Below, in pieces: positions 1 through 11,585 of a stretch of 64,000 nt of DNA. A program made the translations under genes and the position numbers. Positions within the stretch are counted from its first letter, which is position 1; every line of letters starts with the position of its first letter. Source of the stretch: Lepus europaeus (Eukaryota; Chordata; Mammalia; Lagomorpha; Leporidae). The DNA lies in contig NC_084837.1 of NCBI RefSeq assembly GCF_033115175.1, forward strand, positions 65,309,266-65,373,265, given 5' to 3'. The notes under the pieces were generated by a model that did not search any database, was not told the origin of the DNA, and saw only the letters and a list, made by a program, of their open reading frames with translations.

Positions 1-522
1 ATCATTCAATGCAAGTACTCAACATGCCATGATAACTCAGGGTAACTGGCCTTTCTGTCCCCCCACTTCTTTGTGTTTCAAGCATATTAGATATTTTAAG
101 GCACACAAAATAAGAGCTGAGATTTATCCCCGAGAAGCTTAGAGTCTGCTGGAGAAACACACACATCCTCTATGATAGAACCTGAGTAGCTGACTGGAAA
201 CAATGGAGGAGTTGTACGGAGGAGCCCCAGAAAGGCACTGGGGTCTGTGATGTGTCACTGAAGGATGGAGAGGGCTTGGAGAAGAGGGATGGAGAAAGGC
301 GTTCCAGGCCAAAAGCACAGCTTGAGTGATGTCAGGGAAGGGGGGACAGCGAGGGCTTCTCCTGAAACTAGCTCAGGAATCGCCTGCAGTCACGCTGACT
401 CACTCTATCAAGCAATCATTTCAATAGGGAGGAAAAAGCAACTCAAAAATTTCAGAAATGCAAAATGAAAGCTGTTTGTCACGCCCTGCTTTAGATACGA
501 GAGCTTTAGTGGTGGGTGATTG
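1..522. other. Intergenic, nothing recognised
   Basis: AT-moderate unique sequence with no splice-supported frame, RNA gene or repeat I can name. Confidence 0.5.
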
Positions 523-815
523 GTTTTATTAATCCATTTTATTTGTTTGAGATGGAGAGAGGCAGAGAGAGAGAGAGAGAGAGCTCCCATCCATCCACTG
601 GTTCGATCCCCAAAATGTCTACATCATCTCCTGCCTGATGTGGAAGCCAGGGGCCAGGAAGTCAGTCTAGGTCTCCCATCTGGGTAACAAGAATTCAGCT
701 ACTTGAGCCATCACTGCTGCCTCCTGGGGTGTGCATTAGCAGGAAGCTGGAATTGGGAGCAGAGCCAGGACTTGAACTTGGGCACCCTAATCAGAATTTT
801 AACCACCAGGCCTGT
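523..815 (-). mobile_element. C-SINE, old
   Basis: Recognisable from the GA-rich tract (555-585) and GGAGCAGAGCCAGGACTTGA; ends are decayed. Confidence 0.75.
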
Positions 816-820
816 AATTG

Positions 821-966
821 TTTTTGTTTTTGTTTTTTCATTTATTAAACTTTTATTTAATGAATATAAATTTCCAAAGTACAGCTTATGGGTTACAATG
901 GTTTCCCCCCTCCCATAACTTCCCTCCTGCCCGCAACCCTCCCCTTTCCCGCTCCCTCTCCCCTTC
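821..966 (-). mobile_element. 5'-truncated lagomorph L1 3' end
   Basis: Begins with T-rich tail, then ATTAAACTTTTATTTAATGA, ATTTCCAAAGTACAGCTTAT and a CCCTCCCCTTTCCCGCTCCC stretch: the known 3' terminus of rabbit L1 read in reverse. TGTAATTG occurs on both sides of the L1 plus following SINE (near 813 and 1275). Confidence 0.8.
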
Positions 967-1272
967 CTTATTTTATTTATTTGAAAGTCAGAGTTACACA
1001 GAGGAGAGGCAGAGAGAGAGAGGTCTTCCATCCGCTGGTTCACTCCCCAATTGGCCACAACAGCTGGAGGTGTGCCAGCCTGAAGCCAGGGGAGCCAGGA
1101 GCTTCCTCCAGGTCTTCCCATGAGGGTGCAGGGGCCCAAGGACTTGGGTCATCTTTTTACTGCTTTCCCAGGCCATAGCAGAAGCTGGATGGGAAGTGGA
1201 GCAGCCAGGACTTGAACCGGCACCCATATGGGATGCCGGGACTGCAGGCAGTGGCTTTACCTACTAGGCCAC
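967..1272 (-). mobile_element. C-SINE, older type
   Basis: Starts TTATTTTATTTATTTGAAAG directly after the L1 3' end; contains GAACCGGCACCCATATGGGA. Confidence 0.9.
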
Positions 1273-1424
1273 ATGTAATTGGTTTTAAAAACCTAAACTT
1301 CACTGATCAAACTGGGCTTTTGATTCTTTCTAGCTTTTTTCTCCCATGTCATCACCCTACATTGGTTTCTCACACACTGTTGCCATCTTACTATTGCTCA
1401 TCAACTGTATTGAGCAACTAATTT

Positions 1425-1462
1425 TTTGAAAAGATTTATTTATTTGTTTAAAAGGCAGAGTT

Positions 1463-1494
<32 letters not shown>

Positions 1495-1748
1495 TCCATC
1501 TGCTGGTTTACTCTTCAGTTGGTCTCAACGGCCAGAGCTGTGCCAATCCAAAGCCAGGAACCAGGAGCCTCCTCTGGGCCACCCTCACAGGTGCCATGGC
1601 CCAAGGACTTGGGTCATCTTCTACTGCTTTCCCAGGCCATAGCATAGAGCTGGATAGGAAGTGGAGCAGCTGGGACTTGAACTGGCGCCCATATGGGATG
1701 CCAGCACTGCAGGTGGTGGCTTTACCTGCTACACCACAGTGCCGGCCC
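1425..1748 (-). mobile_element. C-SINE, older type
   Basis: Holds a (AG)n run of about 26 bases and ends CACAGTGCCGGCCCC. Confidence 0.95.
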
Positions 1749-1756
1749 CTAATTTT

Positions 1757-2062
1757 TGTTTTAAAAGATGTATTTATTTGAAAGGCAGAGCTATCCATAG
1801 AGAGAAGGAGAGACAGAGAGAGAGCTTCCATCCTCTGGTTTCCTCCCCAGATGGCTGCAATGGCCAGAGCTGTGCAAGGCTGAAGCCAGGAGCCAGGAGC
1901 TTCTTCTGGGTCTCCCATGTGAGTTGCAGGAACCCAACCAATTGGGCCATCTTTTGCTGCTTTCCCAGGTATTAGCAGAGAGCAGAAGTGAAGCAGCTGA
2001 GACTCAAACCGGTGCCCATATGGCATTGCAGGTGGTGTTAACCTACACCCCAAAATGGGTCC
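1757..2062 (-). mobile_element. C-SINE, old
   Basis: Head decayed; CAAACCGGTGCCCATATGGC marks the B-box end. Confidence 0.85.
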
Positions 2063-2559
2063 TGGCAATTAATTTTTTAATCAAGTTACCATCAATTAAA
2101 TTATGATTAATACTCATCATGGCATTACAGATCCTGTCCTTTGATTGATTGGTTTTATTTTTAAATTATCCCCCATAAGACAAATACCTGGTACAGTCAA
2201 GTTTTAAATTTAGCTTTCAGAACAAAAAGTGCCTTCAACTGTAGAACCATCACTATGCTAAAAATAGATTGAACTCCGTCTGGTTACTGAACCCCCTAGA
2301 TTTGTCCCACAATAAGACAGCTTGCTCTGAGGACCTTTAACACTAAACTATAGAACACTATAATCTCTCCGGGATCCACACCCTTATATGTATCTACTTG
2401 TTTCTCCGCTTGAAGACCCCACAGTCACTCCACATCTAACATATTCAAAATTGTACTCATTAACTCCACCTACCTACCCCCAATTCATATTATTTCTTGC
2501 TCCTTCTTGTAAATATTATAAAATTTCAACAGTTTTTTTTTTTAAAACCTACTCTTTGC
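2063..2559. other. Intergenic, nothing recognised
   Basis: AT-rich sequence between SINEs and a MIR; frames are short and without family resemblance. Confidence 0.5.
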
Positions 2560-2815
2560 AGGTTGTGTGGCCAAATGGACAGAGCACAGGTTTCTGAGTT
2601 AGAGAACCTAGTTCAGGACCCTGCTCTGGTCCTTCTGAGCTTTAGTGCTTGCTTGGCCATGAGCTAGCTATTATCTACTAGTGCCACTTTCCTCCTATGT
2701 AAAATAATAGCAATGCATAATTTATGAGCTTGCTTTGAGAATTGAATAGGTACTGTTTGCAGAAACCATAAAGTGCTGTATAAACATTAGCTGCTTTCAT
2801 TGGTAATGATGATAG
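2560..2815 (+). mobile_element. MIR relic
   Basis: GGACAGAGCACAGGTTTCTG, GTTCAGGACCCTGCTCTG, CCTCCTATGTAAAATAATAG and AAAGTGCTGTATAAACATTA follow the MIR consensus order. Confidence 0.85.
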
Positions 2816-3004
2816 CATGAACTTTCAGAATGGTAGATTGGTGTTGAGTGAAAGAACAGTTGTCAAGACTTGCTACTAAACTGTCCAAGGACACACTCAT
2901 AGCCATGGAGAATTTGGCTTTATGCAGAGCCCAGCCTCATTCTCACTCCTTCTTGCCAGCGTTCCCAGCTTGGTTATCCAAGGGGACTGAGGACATCAGA
3001 GCCA

Positions 3005-3725
3005 ACCTAAATTGATTAGTTCTGCTTAAAACTCGTCAATGGCTCCTGTTGCTCTAAAGTCCAAAATCTTAAGCTGTCCACAATTCTGCCACCTTATTTC
3101 TCCCTGACCATGTCAGTCACATCACCAGTAACTCTCCCTCCCACTTGTTTTCTGATCTTTTGCTGGTTTGCCAGTTACCATATTCCCAAATTCAAGTCTT
3201 TCCCTGGGATGAGAGTTTCACCTAGTGGACAAGATGCTATGTACCATATCAGAGCACCTGAGTTCAGTTTCCAGCTCTGATTCCTGATTTCAGCAGTGTT
3301 CCAGTGCAGACCCTGGGAGGCAGTACATGAATAGCTCAAATAGCTGCCACTCTTGTGGGAGACCTGGATTGAGTTCCAGGCTCCTGGCCTGGACCTGGAC
3401 TTGGCCCAGCTCTGGCCATTGTAAGCATCTGGGGAGTCAGCCAGCAGATAGAGGTTCTATCTGTCTGCCTATCTCTCCCTCTTCAATAAATGAAGTTTAA
3501 AAAAATTAAAACAACATAAGAAGAAGCAATAAGTTATTAAAATCTTTCCTCAAACCTTTCTCTTTCCTGGTTGCTTTTTTTGCCCTCTCTTCACAGCTTA
3601 GCTGAGGCATCTTTCCCTCGCTATGCGGTCCTCATATTTACTCTCTTAGAGCACAATACTCATCAGACTCTAAATAACCATTTGTGTACTTTTTCTTCCC
3701 CGCTAGCCTCCCTGTCTTCTGTGTT
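3005..3725 (+). mobile_element. L2 relic split by a C-SINE
   Basis: AAACTCGTCAATGGCTCCTG then TCTAAAGTCCAAAATCTTAA are the L2 3' reading-frame signature. The relic resumes after the SINE (3201-3517) with TCTCTTCACAGCTTAGC and ends near 3725. Confidence 0.75.
3201..3517 (+). mobile_element. C-SINE, very old
   Basis: Weak head (CACCTAGTGGACAAGATGC), clear GGAGACCTGGATTGAGTTCC and AATAAATGAAG tail; splits an L2 relic. Confidence 0.75.
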
Positions 3726-3845
3726 CACTCAGAGGAATCTCACCACAACAGGCTGAGCTACCCACAAAATAAAGCCGATATTCTAGAATATTTGAGTTCC
3801 ACCACTCGGAGTCGCCTCCCCTAGAGGATCCCCAGGCTTGCTTAC

Positions 3846-3935
3846 TTTTGTCCACAGTCAGGTCTGCTTTCCCATCGGCTGGTATCATACTCTTCGAGGG
3901 TGGGTTGACAGGCTCCACCAGGCTAGATGCTCCCG
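3846..3935 (-). other. TGM7: Candidate TGM7 first exon
   Basis: Mammalian synteny places TGM7, on the minus strand, next to LCMT2. Here a TATA box is followed about 30 bases later by a putative start and then ATG at 3888-3886, reading MIPADGKADLTVDK plus one base before the donor AAAA|GTAAGC at 3846. Phase 1 after a very short first coding segment is the rule in the transglutaminase family. GTG GAC AAA A resembles the human ATG GAT CAA G, which would mean the human-type start codon is GTG here and an in-frame ATG eleven codons upstream is available. Exon 2 is not in the window. This could instead be chance. Confidence 0.35.
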
Positions 3936-3962
3936 GCCTGGGAAGTTTACAGAGGCCTTTGG

Positions 3963-3970
3963 TTATATAG
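3963..3970 (-). promoter_or_regulatory. TATA box of candidate TGM7 promoter
   Basis: CTATATAACC on the minus strand in a locally unique, moderately GC-rich stretch (3840-4090), with GC-rich boxes (GGGTGGGGC, GCCCCACC) 25-60 bases upstream on that strand. Confidence 0.4.
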
Positions 3971-5170
3971 CCAGGAAGGTGGGGCAGGCGGAGTTAATGA
4001 CATCAGCCCCACCCTCTGCCTGGAATCAGCTCCTGAGCCCCTGCTCTTATGTCTTGGTTCTCATCCAGAAGGCCCCTTCCTGGCGGTGACCTGCCTGTTT
4101 GACCTCAGTCTGGACGTTAAACTTGCTTTAGTAGCTAGGTAGCCAAGGAGAGTAGTCATGTTGGTCCCCAGTCCCTCTTTTTCCCCCTAAAACACACTTG
4201 AAAATGATGGAGGAAGAGTAGAGTTTTGCCCAGTTTCTGCATCTGAAACCTGAGGCGGAGGGCACCGCCTGCCTCATCTAGCAATAGTCCCACAAGCTTA
4301 TTTTGATAGATGCTCTCATAGTTTGCAGGCATTCCACCCATTTGCTCCACAAGGATTTATTGAGGATTTGTCATGTGCTGGGCACAATTCCAGGCTCTGT
4401 AGATACAGTTGAAGAGATTTCATCCTGTGAGAAAGGTATGTTTAGGGTGACATGTTAGGAAACATGATTTACATAGTATATCCAGAATTCTCCTTGGAGT
4501 CTATTCAAAGAGGCAGACACTACAGGATCAGCGTAGGTGCAGGTGCAGTGAACAACAGTGGGACTTTGGGCTGAAGCAGATGCACCTCACGAGACGCAAT
4601 GAACCTCAGAGAGCAGCCATAGCAACTGAGTCCTCACATGAATGACATGTGCCGATATCGGGCCAAATTAATAGTGCCATATATTCTACACCTTAATGTA
4701 GCAACCAAAGTCATTTCCCTAAATAACCCCTTGGAGGACACATGGTTGAGAGGCTATACCCAACCCCCCTGATCCAGGGACAAATCTCAGGAAGCTGCCT
4801 CTGTTTCCCAGAAGGTAATTCTCCAGGAGGGTTTCTGGAGTGATTTCTTCTAGAATGAGCCTCTAGAAGTATAATGACAAAAGTCTTTCATGAATTCATC
4901 CAACAAACATTTTTATTGCGTGTTCCCGTGAGCATGACACTCTGCTAGATTCTGAAGGTGCTGCAGGAAACAGGAGATGTCATCGCTGTTCTTGGGAGCT
5001 TCTCTTCCATCAGGGGAAGCAGGTGTCTCATAATTACTCCCAAAGTCCAGCGGAGCAAGTGCAGACTGGTCTGAGGCGTGTCTCTAGAGGGCCAGGCTGG
5101 ACCAGGGAGGATGGAAGGGACCAGAGGCCTCTTAGGGGAATGACCTTCGACTTTGTTTAGGAAGATGACT

Positions 5171-5502
5171 GAAAAAAATTTTTACGATTATTTTATTTAT
5201 TTGAAAGTGTTACGGAGAGAAGTAGAGCCAGAGAGAGAAAGGTCTTCCATTCTGCTGGTTCACTCTCCCAATGACTGCAACGGCCAAAGCTGAGCTGATC
5301 TGAAGCCAGGAGCCAGGAGCCAGGAGCTTCTTCCGGGTCTCCCACGTGGGTGCAGGGGCCCAAGGACTTGGGCCATCTTCTGCTGCTTTCCCAGGCCATA
5401 GCAGAGAGCTGGATTGGAAGAGAAGCAGCCGAGACTAGAACCATGTGGGATGCTGGCGCTGTAAGCTGGGGTTTTAACCCACTGTGCCACAGCGCTGGCC
5501 AG
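5171..5502 (-). mobile_element. C-SINE inserted in L2
   Basis: Target duplication AGATGACTG at 5163 and 5502; ends CCACAGCGCTGGCC. Confidence 0.95.
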
Positions 5503-6114
5503 ATGACTGGAAATTCTAAGAATGAGAACATGACGCTGAGTTTCAAGGCACTTTCCTTGGCAAGGGAAGAGATGTACAAACCCTGTAGAGTGAAGAGTAG
5601 CAGATGTGATTGTCTTCATGCTTCTGAGAGTCAGTTGACTCGAGCACCTTGAGCAAAGGGGAGTATAATATGAAGTAAAGGCATGCCTAAGAGCAGTGGG
5701 AAACCACTGAAAGTTTTAAATAGAGTGATAAAATGTCAAAATTGTGTTTAAAGAGATCACTCAGACTTTCATCAGAATGGATGGATGGATGGGGAGGGAG
5801 GCAAAGTGGATGAGAAGAGATTCCTGCAGTAATCCAGGTGAGAAGCTATGGGAACCGGACCAGGGTGGTGCCTTTGGAGATGCTCTCAGTAGAAGATTCT
5901 AGAGACATTCAATAAGGAAAAACTGACAGGTGGTGTGATTACTAGATAGGCGGATGAGGGAGAAGAAGGTATCCTGAGTCCTAAGGCTCCAAGCTTTCGG
6001 GTGATGCTTTTTCTCTGAAATAGGAAACACTGGGTGAGGACCGAGTTTGGGGAGTGAGAGAATCAGATCATGGGTCAGGTCCGGGATTTGTAGTGACTTT
6101 GAAATGAAAATGAG

Positions 6115-6427
6115 GGGACTGTGGCTCAGCAGGCTGAGCTGCCACCTGCATCCCACATGGGCACTGGTTTGAGTCTCAGCTGTTCCACTTCTGATCTGGT
6201 TCCCTAAAAATGTGCCTGGGAAGGCGGTGAAAGATGGCCCACATCCTTAGGACCCTGTCACCCATGTGGGAGACTTGGATGGAGTTCTTGGCTTCGGCCT
6301 GGGCCAGTCCTGGCAGTTGTGGCCATTTGGGGAGTTAATCAGTGGATGAAAGATTTCTCTTTCTCTTTCCTTCTCTCCCTCTAATTCCAGCTTTCAAATA
6401 AATACATAAATAAATATTTTTAAAAAG
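6115..6427 (+). mobile_element. C-SINE inserted in L2, old
   Basis: Starts GGGGACTGTGGCTCAGC; tail AAATAAATACATAAATAAAT. Confidence 0.85.
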
Positions 6428-7129
6428 ATAATGAGACATGTAACAGAGTTGTTGATTAGGCTGTTGAAGAGGTGAATCTGGAGCTCAGAGAAGTCCGGGT
6501 TAGAGATCTGAGTAGACAGTCACTGGAGCCAATGGTTTGATGAGAGCCCCCAGGGGAATGTTAGAGTGAGTGAGAAGAGCACGGAGCCCAGGCAGGCTCT
6601 TGAGAAATTCCAGGATTTAAAGTCGGGTAGAGGAGGGTGGAAGCTTAACAACAGGCTAAGAGGTGTGAGAAAAAATCAGGGGTGATTGTCTTAAGAAGCC
6701 TAAAAAAGACTCTTTTTAGAAGCGAAGAGCACTTATTGATCTAAAATGCTATTATACATTCAAATAACAAAGTGTGAAAGCACCCATCACTGTGGCGTGG
6801 AGACTGTTGCTAGCTTAGCGAGGGGTTTTGATGAGGTGGTGATGGCAGGGGAGAAAGAGGGTCAGAGCACACTGGGGAGTGGGATATGTAGCCAGTGAAT
6901 TTAGACACAACTGAGGATTGACTTCCTTTGCTTTGGCCAAACTTAACTTACTCTGCTTTAATCAATGAAGGGAAAAATTGAGGACACCAAGAGGCAGAGG
7001 CCAGTTGAAGGGAATTTCCTCACCATCCCTTTATTTTCTAATGAAAAATTCACTAATATTTAAATGTTACCTACTATTGTTTCACTCCTGTGTGAATGAG
7101 ATTTCATGGAGTTTCTTCTTTCTTTTCTT

Positions 7130-7447
7130 TTATAAAGATTTATTTATTGATTTATTTGAAAGTCAGAGTTACACAGAGAGAGGAGAGACAGAAAGCAGAG
7201 AGGTCTTCCATCCAATGGTTCACTCCCCAATTGGCCACAATGGCCGAAGCTGCACCGATTTGAGGCCAGGAGCCAGGAGCTTCTTCCTGGTCTCCCACAT
7301 GGGTGCAGGGGCTCAAGGACTTGGGCCATCTTCCACTACTATCCCAGGCCATAGCAGAGAGCTGGATTGGAAGTAGAGCAGCCGGGTCTTGAACCAGCCC
7401 GGCACTTCAGGCCAGGGTATTAACCTGCTGCACCACAGCACTGGCCC
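7130..7447 (-). mobile_element. C-SINE, older type
   Basis: Starts TTTATAAAGATTTATTTATT and ends CACAGCACTGGCCCC; flanked by TTTCTTTTCTTTT on both sides. Confidence 0.95.
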
Positions 7448-7484
7448 CTTTTCTTTTCTTTTTCAATGTCCAGTTGAACCTGGA

Positions 7485-7588
7485 TCAGGTGGAGTCTCAC
7501 AGCCTGTGACATGGACTCAGGGGACATAGAACCCTGGAAGGCAGCTCAGGGAAGGGTGCTTCCTACCTCTGTCAAGAGACCAGAGGGG
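7485..7588 (+). repeat. Inverted-repeat block, left arm
   Basis: A 104-base block that recurs on the opposite strand at 11586-11691 with about three substitutions and one 4-base gap. It begins TCAGGTGGAGTCTCACAG and ends GAGACCAGAGGGG. It does not resemble the C-SINEs, L1 or L2 around it. Confidence 0.8.
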
Positions 7589-8509
7589 AAAGCGAGGCAG
7601 TATGGGAAGGCAGGGGAGGTCGTAGCAGGAATCTCAGGACTTTCGGATCTGAGGACTCCTGTTTCAACTGCAATGCAGAAGACCAGTCATCTGCTGACTG
7701 TGAGACAGGAAGCAGAAAGTCGAGTATTTGAGAAGTGTGATGAAGGTTTGGTATAGCCAAAGAGAAGAATACGAGCATTCATTGACCAGAAAAAGGTTGT
7801 AGGATTGTTAGGTTGTATGGGACCCTCCTCCCAAGGTGGGTGGTTACATATATTAGATTTATTAGGCCTGAGTTTGGCTGTGTATAATGAAATGTAAAAA
7901 CTAATAGTAAGTGGGATCAAAGTTTATTTCTCTTTCACATAGAGAAATTATGAAGATAAGACTAGGGTTAGCTTACAATTACATCAGAAACTGAAAGCAT
8001 TGTGTTCGCTTCAGCATCTTGGCTCACGGCTTCCATCCTGAATGTCCTTTCACAGTTCAGACAGCCCCAAGAATTGTATCAGAAGGTAGAAAGGGGGGCT
8101 CTTTCTGTAAATCGGCTCCCTTTAAGCATTCCTGCAGCAACAGTCGACGTTTGTCACCATTCTGTTCTCCCACATTTGCTAGAACTTAGTCACTTGACCA
8201 CACCTGCACACAAGGGCAGCTGGGAACTATCTGTGGCAGCAGTATGTCCAACCAGAACCAAGGGTCCTATTTAAGGAATGGAGGAGTACGGAGCTGGTCA
8301 TCACTATCACAGTGAACATGGAAGCACATGCCTGTCACCTGCCTTTTGCTGTCCAGTGAGGTGCATCTGGGGATGTGACTATGGAGAAAGCCAAGAGTTG
8401 ATTTCTCCACATAGTGGAGTTCTGTCAGCTGAATGGTATGAAAGTGGTAATGGACAAGAGCCTAGAGCTGTCTTGAAAGAATGACTAAAATAATATATCA
8501 TGAATTCTT
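7589..8509. other. Intergenic, probable old interspersed repeat at 7900-8280
   Basis: GTTTATTTCTCTTTCACATA followed later by TGCTAGAACTTAGTCACTTG and ACCACACCTGCACACAAGG resembles a common eutherian MER repeat whose name I cannot assign. The rest is unassigned. Confidence 0.4.
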
Positions 8510-8840
8510 TTTTTAAAAAAAAATATTTTTAAATTCATTTGAAAGGCAGAGTTAGAAAGAGGGAGAGACTGAGAGAGAAAGATCTTCCACCTGCTGGCTC
8601 ACTCCATAAATGGCCACAATAGCTGGGGCTGGGCCATGCCAAAGCCAGGAGCCTGGAACTCCATCCAGGTCTCCCAGGTGGGTGGCAGGGGCTCAAATAT
8701 TCAGACTATCTTCTGCTTTTCCAGGTGCATTAGCAAAGAGCTGGATCAGAAGTGGGGCAGCCAGAACATGAACCAGCTCTCTTATGGGATGCTGGCATTG
8801 CAGGCATCATCTTACCCCACTGTACCACACTCTGGCCCTT
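8510..8840 (-). mobile_element. C-SINE, old
   Basis: Poly-T/A start at 8510 and end TACCACACTCTGGCCC. Confidence 0.85.
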
Positions 8841-9549
8841 ATACCTTTATTAATTCTAAACTGGATTTGGGAGAAAAGCAGGAGGAAGCTGATAAATGGA
8901 GGGAAGGTTGAGGTCTTGATTTCCTGGACACTCTGATGCAGTGGGAGAAACCGAGTGGGCAAGCTTGAGTAGTATGGGATCGTGATGGACAGCGAGAAGT
9001 TAGGCCGCAGACAGGCAGTCACTTTCAAGAGAAACGAGACAATGATACTCCAAAGCACAAGTGATGATCTGAGAGTGACAATAATCCATCAGGCTCCTGT
9101 TTCTCTCTCCTCCCTACCTACTTTCTACTCCATAAGGCTGCTTCTGTAAAAGCCAGCCATGCACTACACACATCTGATGCCCGCATCTCGGTTTCCCTTG
9201 GCCCATCATTAACTCCAGCTGTTTCTGCAGCAGCTGGTGGGACCGACGCCACACCACCCCACAGGTGTGCCATGAAGGCCTGGGGCCCAGCTTGGTCAGG
9301 AATCTCTTGTGTTCTATCTCCTGGCATCTCTAACCTGCTGGACATTTACACACGTGCAAAGCTGGAAGGAGGGAAGGAAATTAATAGCACAAGGAAAAAA
9401 CTTTGACAATTGGGGACCAGGATCTGGTAAGGAAGTCCTACCTTCTGCCCTTGCTCAGAGGAGACAATTTGGAGGTATTCTCCCCCTGGCTCCCAAGAAG
9501 GTCTTCTAAGTAGGACTGAGTCCAAGGAGCCCATGGCAATGACCAATGT
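8841..9549. other. Intergenic, nothing recognised
   Basis: Unique sequence; reading frames here are short and without recognisable domains. Confidence 0.5.
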
Positions 9550-9718
9550 GATAAATTTTTTTTCTAGTGTGCTAATATGTAGCATAAAACTTACTGTTTT
9601 AGCACCTTTATGTTTACATCAGTGGTATCTAGTACATTCACATTGTTGTATAACTCTCACCAATATCAAGTTCCAGAACATTTTCTTCACTCCCCATACC
9701 CATTAAGATGTCACTTCC

Positions 9719-10061
9719 TGGCCAGCGCTGTGGTGCAATGGGTTAACGCCCTTGCCTGAAGTGCCAGCATCCCATATGGGCGTCAGTTCTAGTCCTGGCT
9801 GCTCCTCTTCCAATCCAGCTCTCTGCTATGGCCTGGGAAAGCAGCAGAAGATGGCCCAAGTCCTTGAGCCCCTGCACCCACGTAGGAAACCCGGAAGAAG
9901 CTCCTGACTCCGGGCTTCAGATCGGCACACTCCGGTCATTGCAGCCAATTGAGAAGTGAACCAGCCGATGAAAGACCTCTCTCTCTCTCTCTCTCTGCCT
10001 CTCCTTCTCTCTCTGTGTAACTCTGACTTTCAAATAAATAAATCTTTAAAAAAAAAAAAAA
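9719..10061 (+). mobile_element. C-SINE with perfect 14-base target duplication
   Basis: AAGATGTCACTTCC at 9705-9718 and 10062-10075; inserted in an L1M relic. Tail AATAAATAAATCTTTAAAAA. Confidence 0.97.
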
Positions 10062-10192
10062 AAGATGTCACTTCCCATCCTCCCTTCCTCAAACCACTGG
10101 AAACCACTAATCTCTCTTCTATGTCTATGAATTGACCTATCCTGGATATTACATATAAATGAAAAAATATAATATGTGCTCTTTTGTGACTG

Positions 10193-10515
10193 GATTATTT
10201 ATTTATTTATTTGAGAAGCAGAGTTACAGGCAAAGAGAATGAGAGACAGAGAGAGGTCTTCCAACTGCTGGTTTACTCCCCAAATGGCCACAATGGCTGG
10301 AGTTGGGCTAAGCCAAAGCCAGGAACCATGAGTTTCTTCCCAGTCTCCCAGGTAGGTGCAGGGGCCCAAGCACTTGAGCCATCTTCCCCTACTTTCCCAG
10401 ACCATTAGCAGGGAGCTAGATTAGAAGTGGAGCAGCTGGGACTTGAACCGGCATCCATAGGGGATGTCAGTGCCACAGGCAGAGGCTTAATCTACCACAC
10501 CACAGCACTGGCTCC
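10193..10515 (-). mobile_element. C-SINE inserted in L1M
   Basis: Short target duplication around GACTGGATT / GACAGGATT; ends CACAGCACTGGCTCC. Confidence 0.9.
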
Positions 10516-10735
10516 ATGACAGGATTCTTTTACTTAGCATGATGTTTTCAAAGTTCATCCATGATGTAGTATGTCTCAGTACTCCATTCTTCTCCACGGC
10601 TGAATGATAGTCCATTGTATGGGCATGCCACATTTAGTTTGTTTATTCATTGGTTGAAGGATATTTGGATTGTCTCCACCTTTTGGCTATTGCAAATAGT
10701 TGTGCTATGAGTGCTGACATGTTGTTATATTGGCT

Positions 10736-11221
10736 TTTCCTTCTTCCCTGTCAGCATGGGAGATAGAATGGTGTGGGGAGAATGTGGAAGCTGCGTGGCC
10801 ACTGCAGTAGTCTGAGTGAGAGGCTCCTTGGAGAGCTGCAAACTGAGGCAACAGATAGAAAGAAGATACTAGATTTGACAGACACGCAGAGTTTGAACCA
10901 ACAGATTTGGTGACCATGAGAGAAACAGGAGCTGATGGCCAGGGCAGGGAAACGGGGATGATATTGGAATTTTAACTGAAAGACAATGTTTTTAATTTAT
11001 TGCCATTTTGAAATTACAAATATTTGATCATTTTGACAGCTAGTATGGTAATAATGACTATGATAAAAAATAAAGCCCACATAAATCTAGCTAACTTTCC
11101 AGAAGCAGAACCACTCTTAGAGTTTGTAGGATCCCTACCTTGTAGGAGGGTCTTGCCTTTCCTAACCCCATGGAAACAGCACATACCATTTCTCCACAGT
11201 AGCGTGGCACCCTTTCTTTCT
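10736..11221. other. Intergenic, nothing recognised
   Basis: Unique sequence between an L1M relic and a C-SINE. Confidence 0.5.
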
Positions 11222-11539
11222 TTTAAGATTGATTGATTTATTTGAAAGGCAGAGTTACGGGGCGGGGGGTGGGGGGGGTGTCTTCCATTCTGCTGGTTCA
11301 CTCTCCAAATAGCCGCGACAGCCAAGGCTGGGCAAGGCCAAAGGCAGGAGCCAGGAGCTTCTTCCTGGTCTCCCACATGGGTGCAGGGGCCCCAAGCACT
11401 TAGGCTATCTCCTGCTTGCTTTTCCAGGCGTGTTAGCAGGGAGTTGGATCAGAAGTGGAGCAGCTGGGACTTGAACCGGAGCCCGTATGAGATGCCAGCA
11501 CTGCAGGCGGCAGCTTACCCTATGAAACAGTGCCAGCCC
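11222..11539 (-). mobile_element. C-SINE, older type
   Basis: Contains an unusual G-run (GGGGCGGGGGGTGGGGGGGG at 11259) in place of the GA tract. Confidence 0.9.
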
Positions 11540-11585
11540 AACACACGGAATTTCTGAGGTGAGTTTTGCCCATGGCCCTGTGCCC

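Larger units (their letters stand above)
4349..6710 (-). mobile_element. Long L2 relic interrupted by two C-SINEs
   Basis: Antisense L2 text recurs across the span: GTGCTGGGCACAATTCCAGG at 4375, GGGAAACCACTGAAAGTTTT, CAGTAATCCAGGTGAGAAGC, AATCTGGAGCTCAGAG and AGAGCCCCCAGGGGAATGT. The C-SINEs at 5171-5502 and 6115-6427 interrupt it. 4470-4895 is poorly matched. Confidence 0.75.
9550..10735 (-). mobile_element. L1M 3' UTR relic broken by two C-SINEs
   Basis: Antisense L1M text: GTACATTCACATTGTTGTAT, CTATGTCTATGAATTGACCT, TTCAAAGTTCATCCATGATG and CACCTTTTGGCTATTGCAAA. The C-SINEs at 9719-10061 and 10193-10515 split it. Confidence 0.85.

Noticed and set aside
1..3700. TGM7 exon 2 on the minus strand
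   Set aside because: I searched the minus-strand frames for the transglutaminase N-terminal motif (ESVDLQSSRNNKEHHT-like) and found none; it must lie beyond the left edge if the exon 1 call is right.
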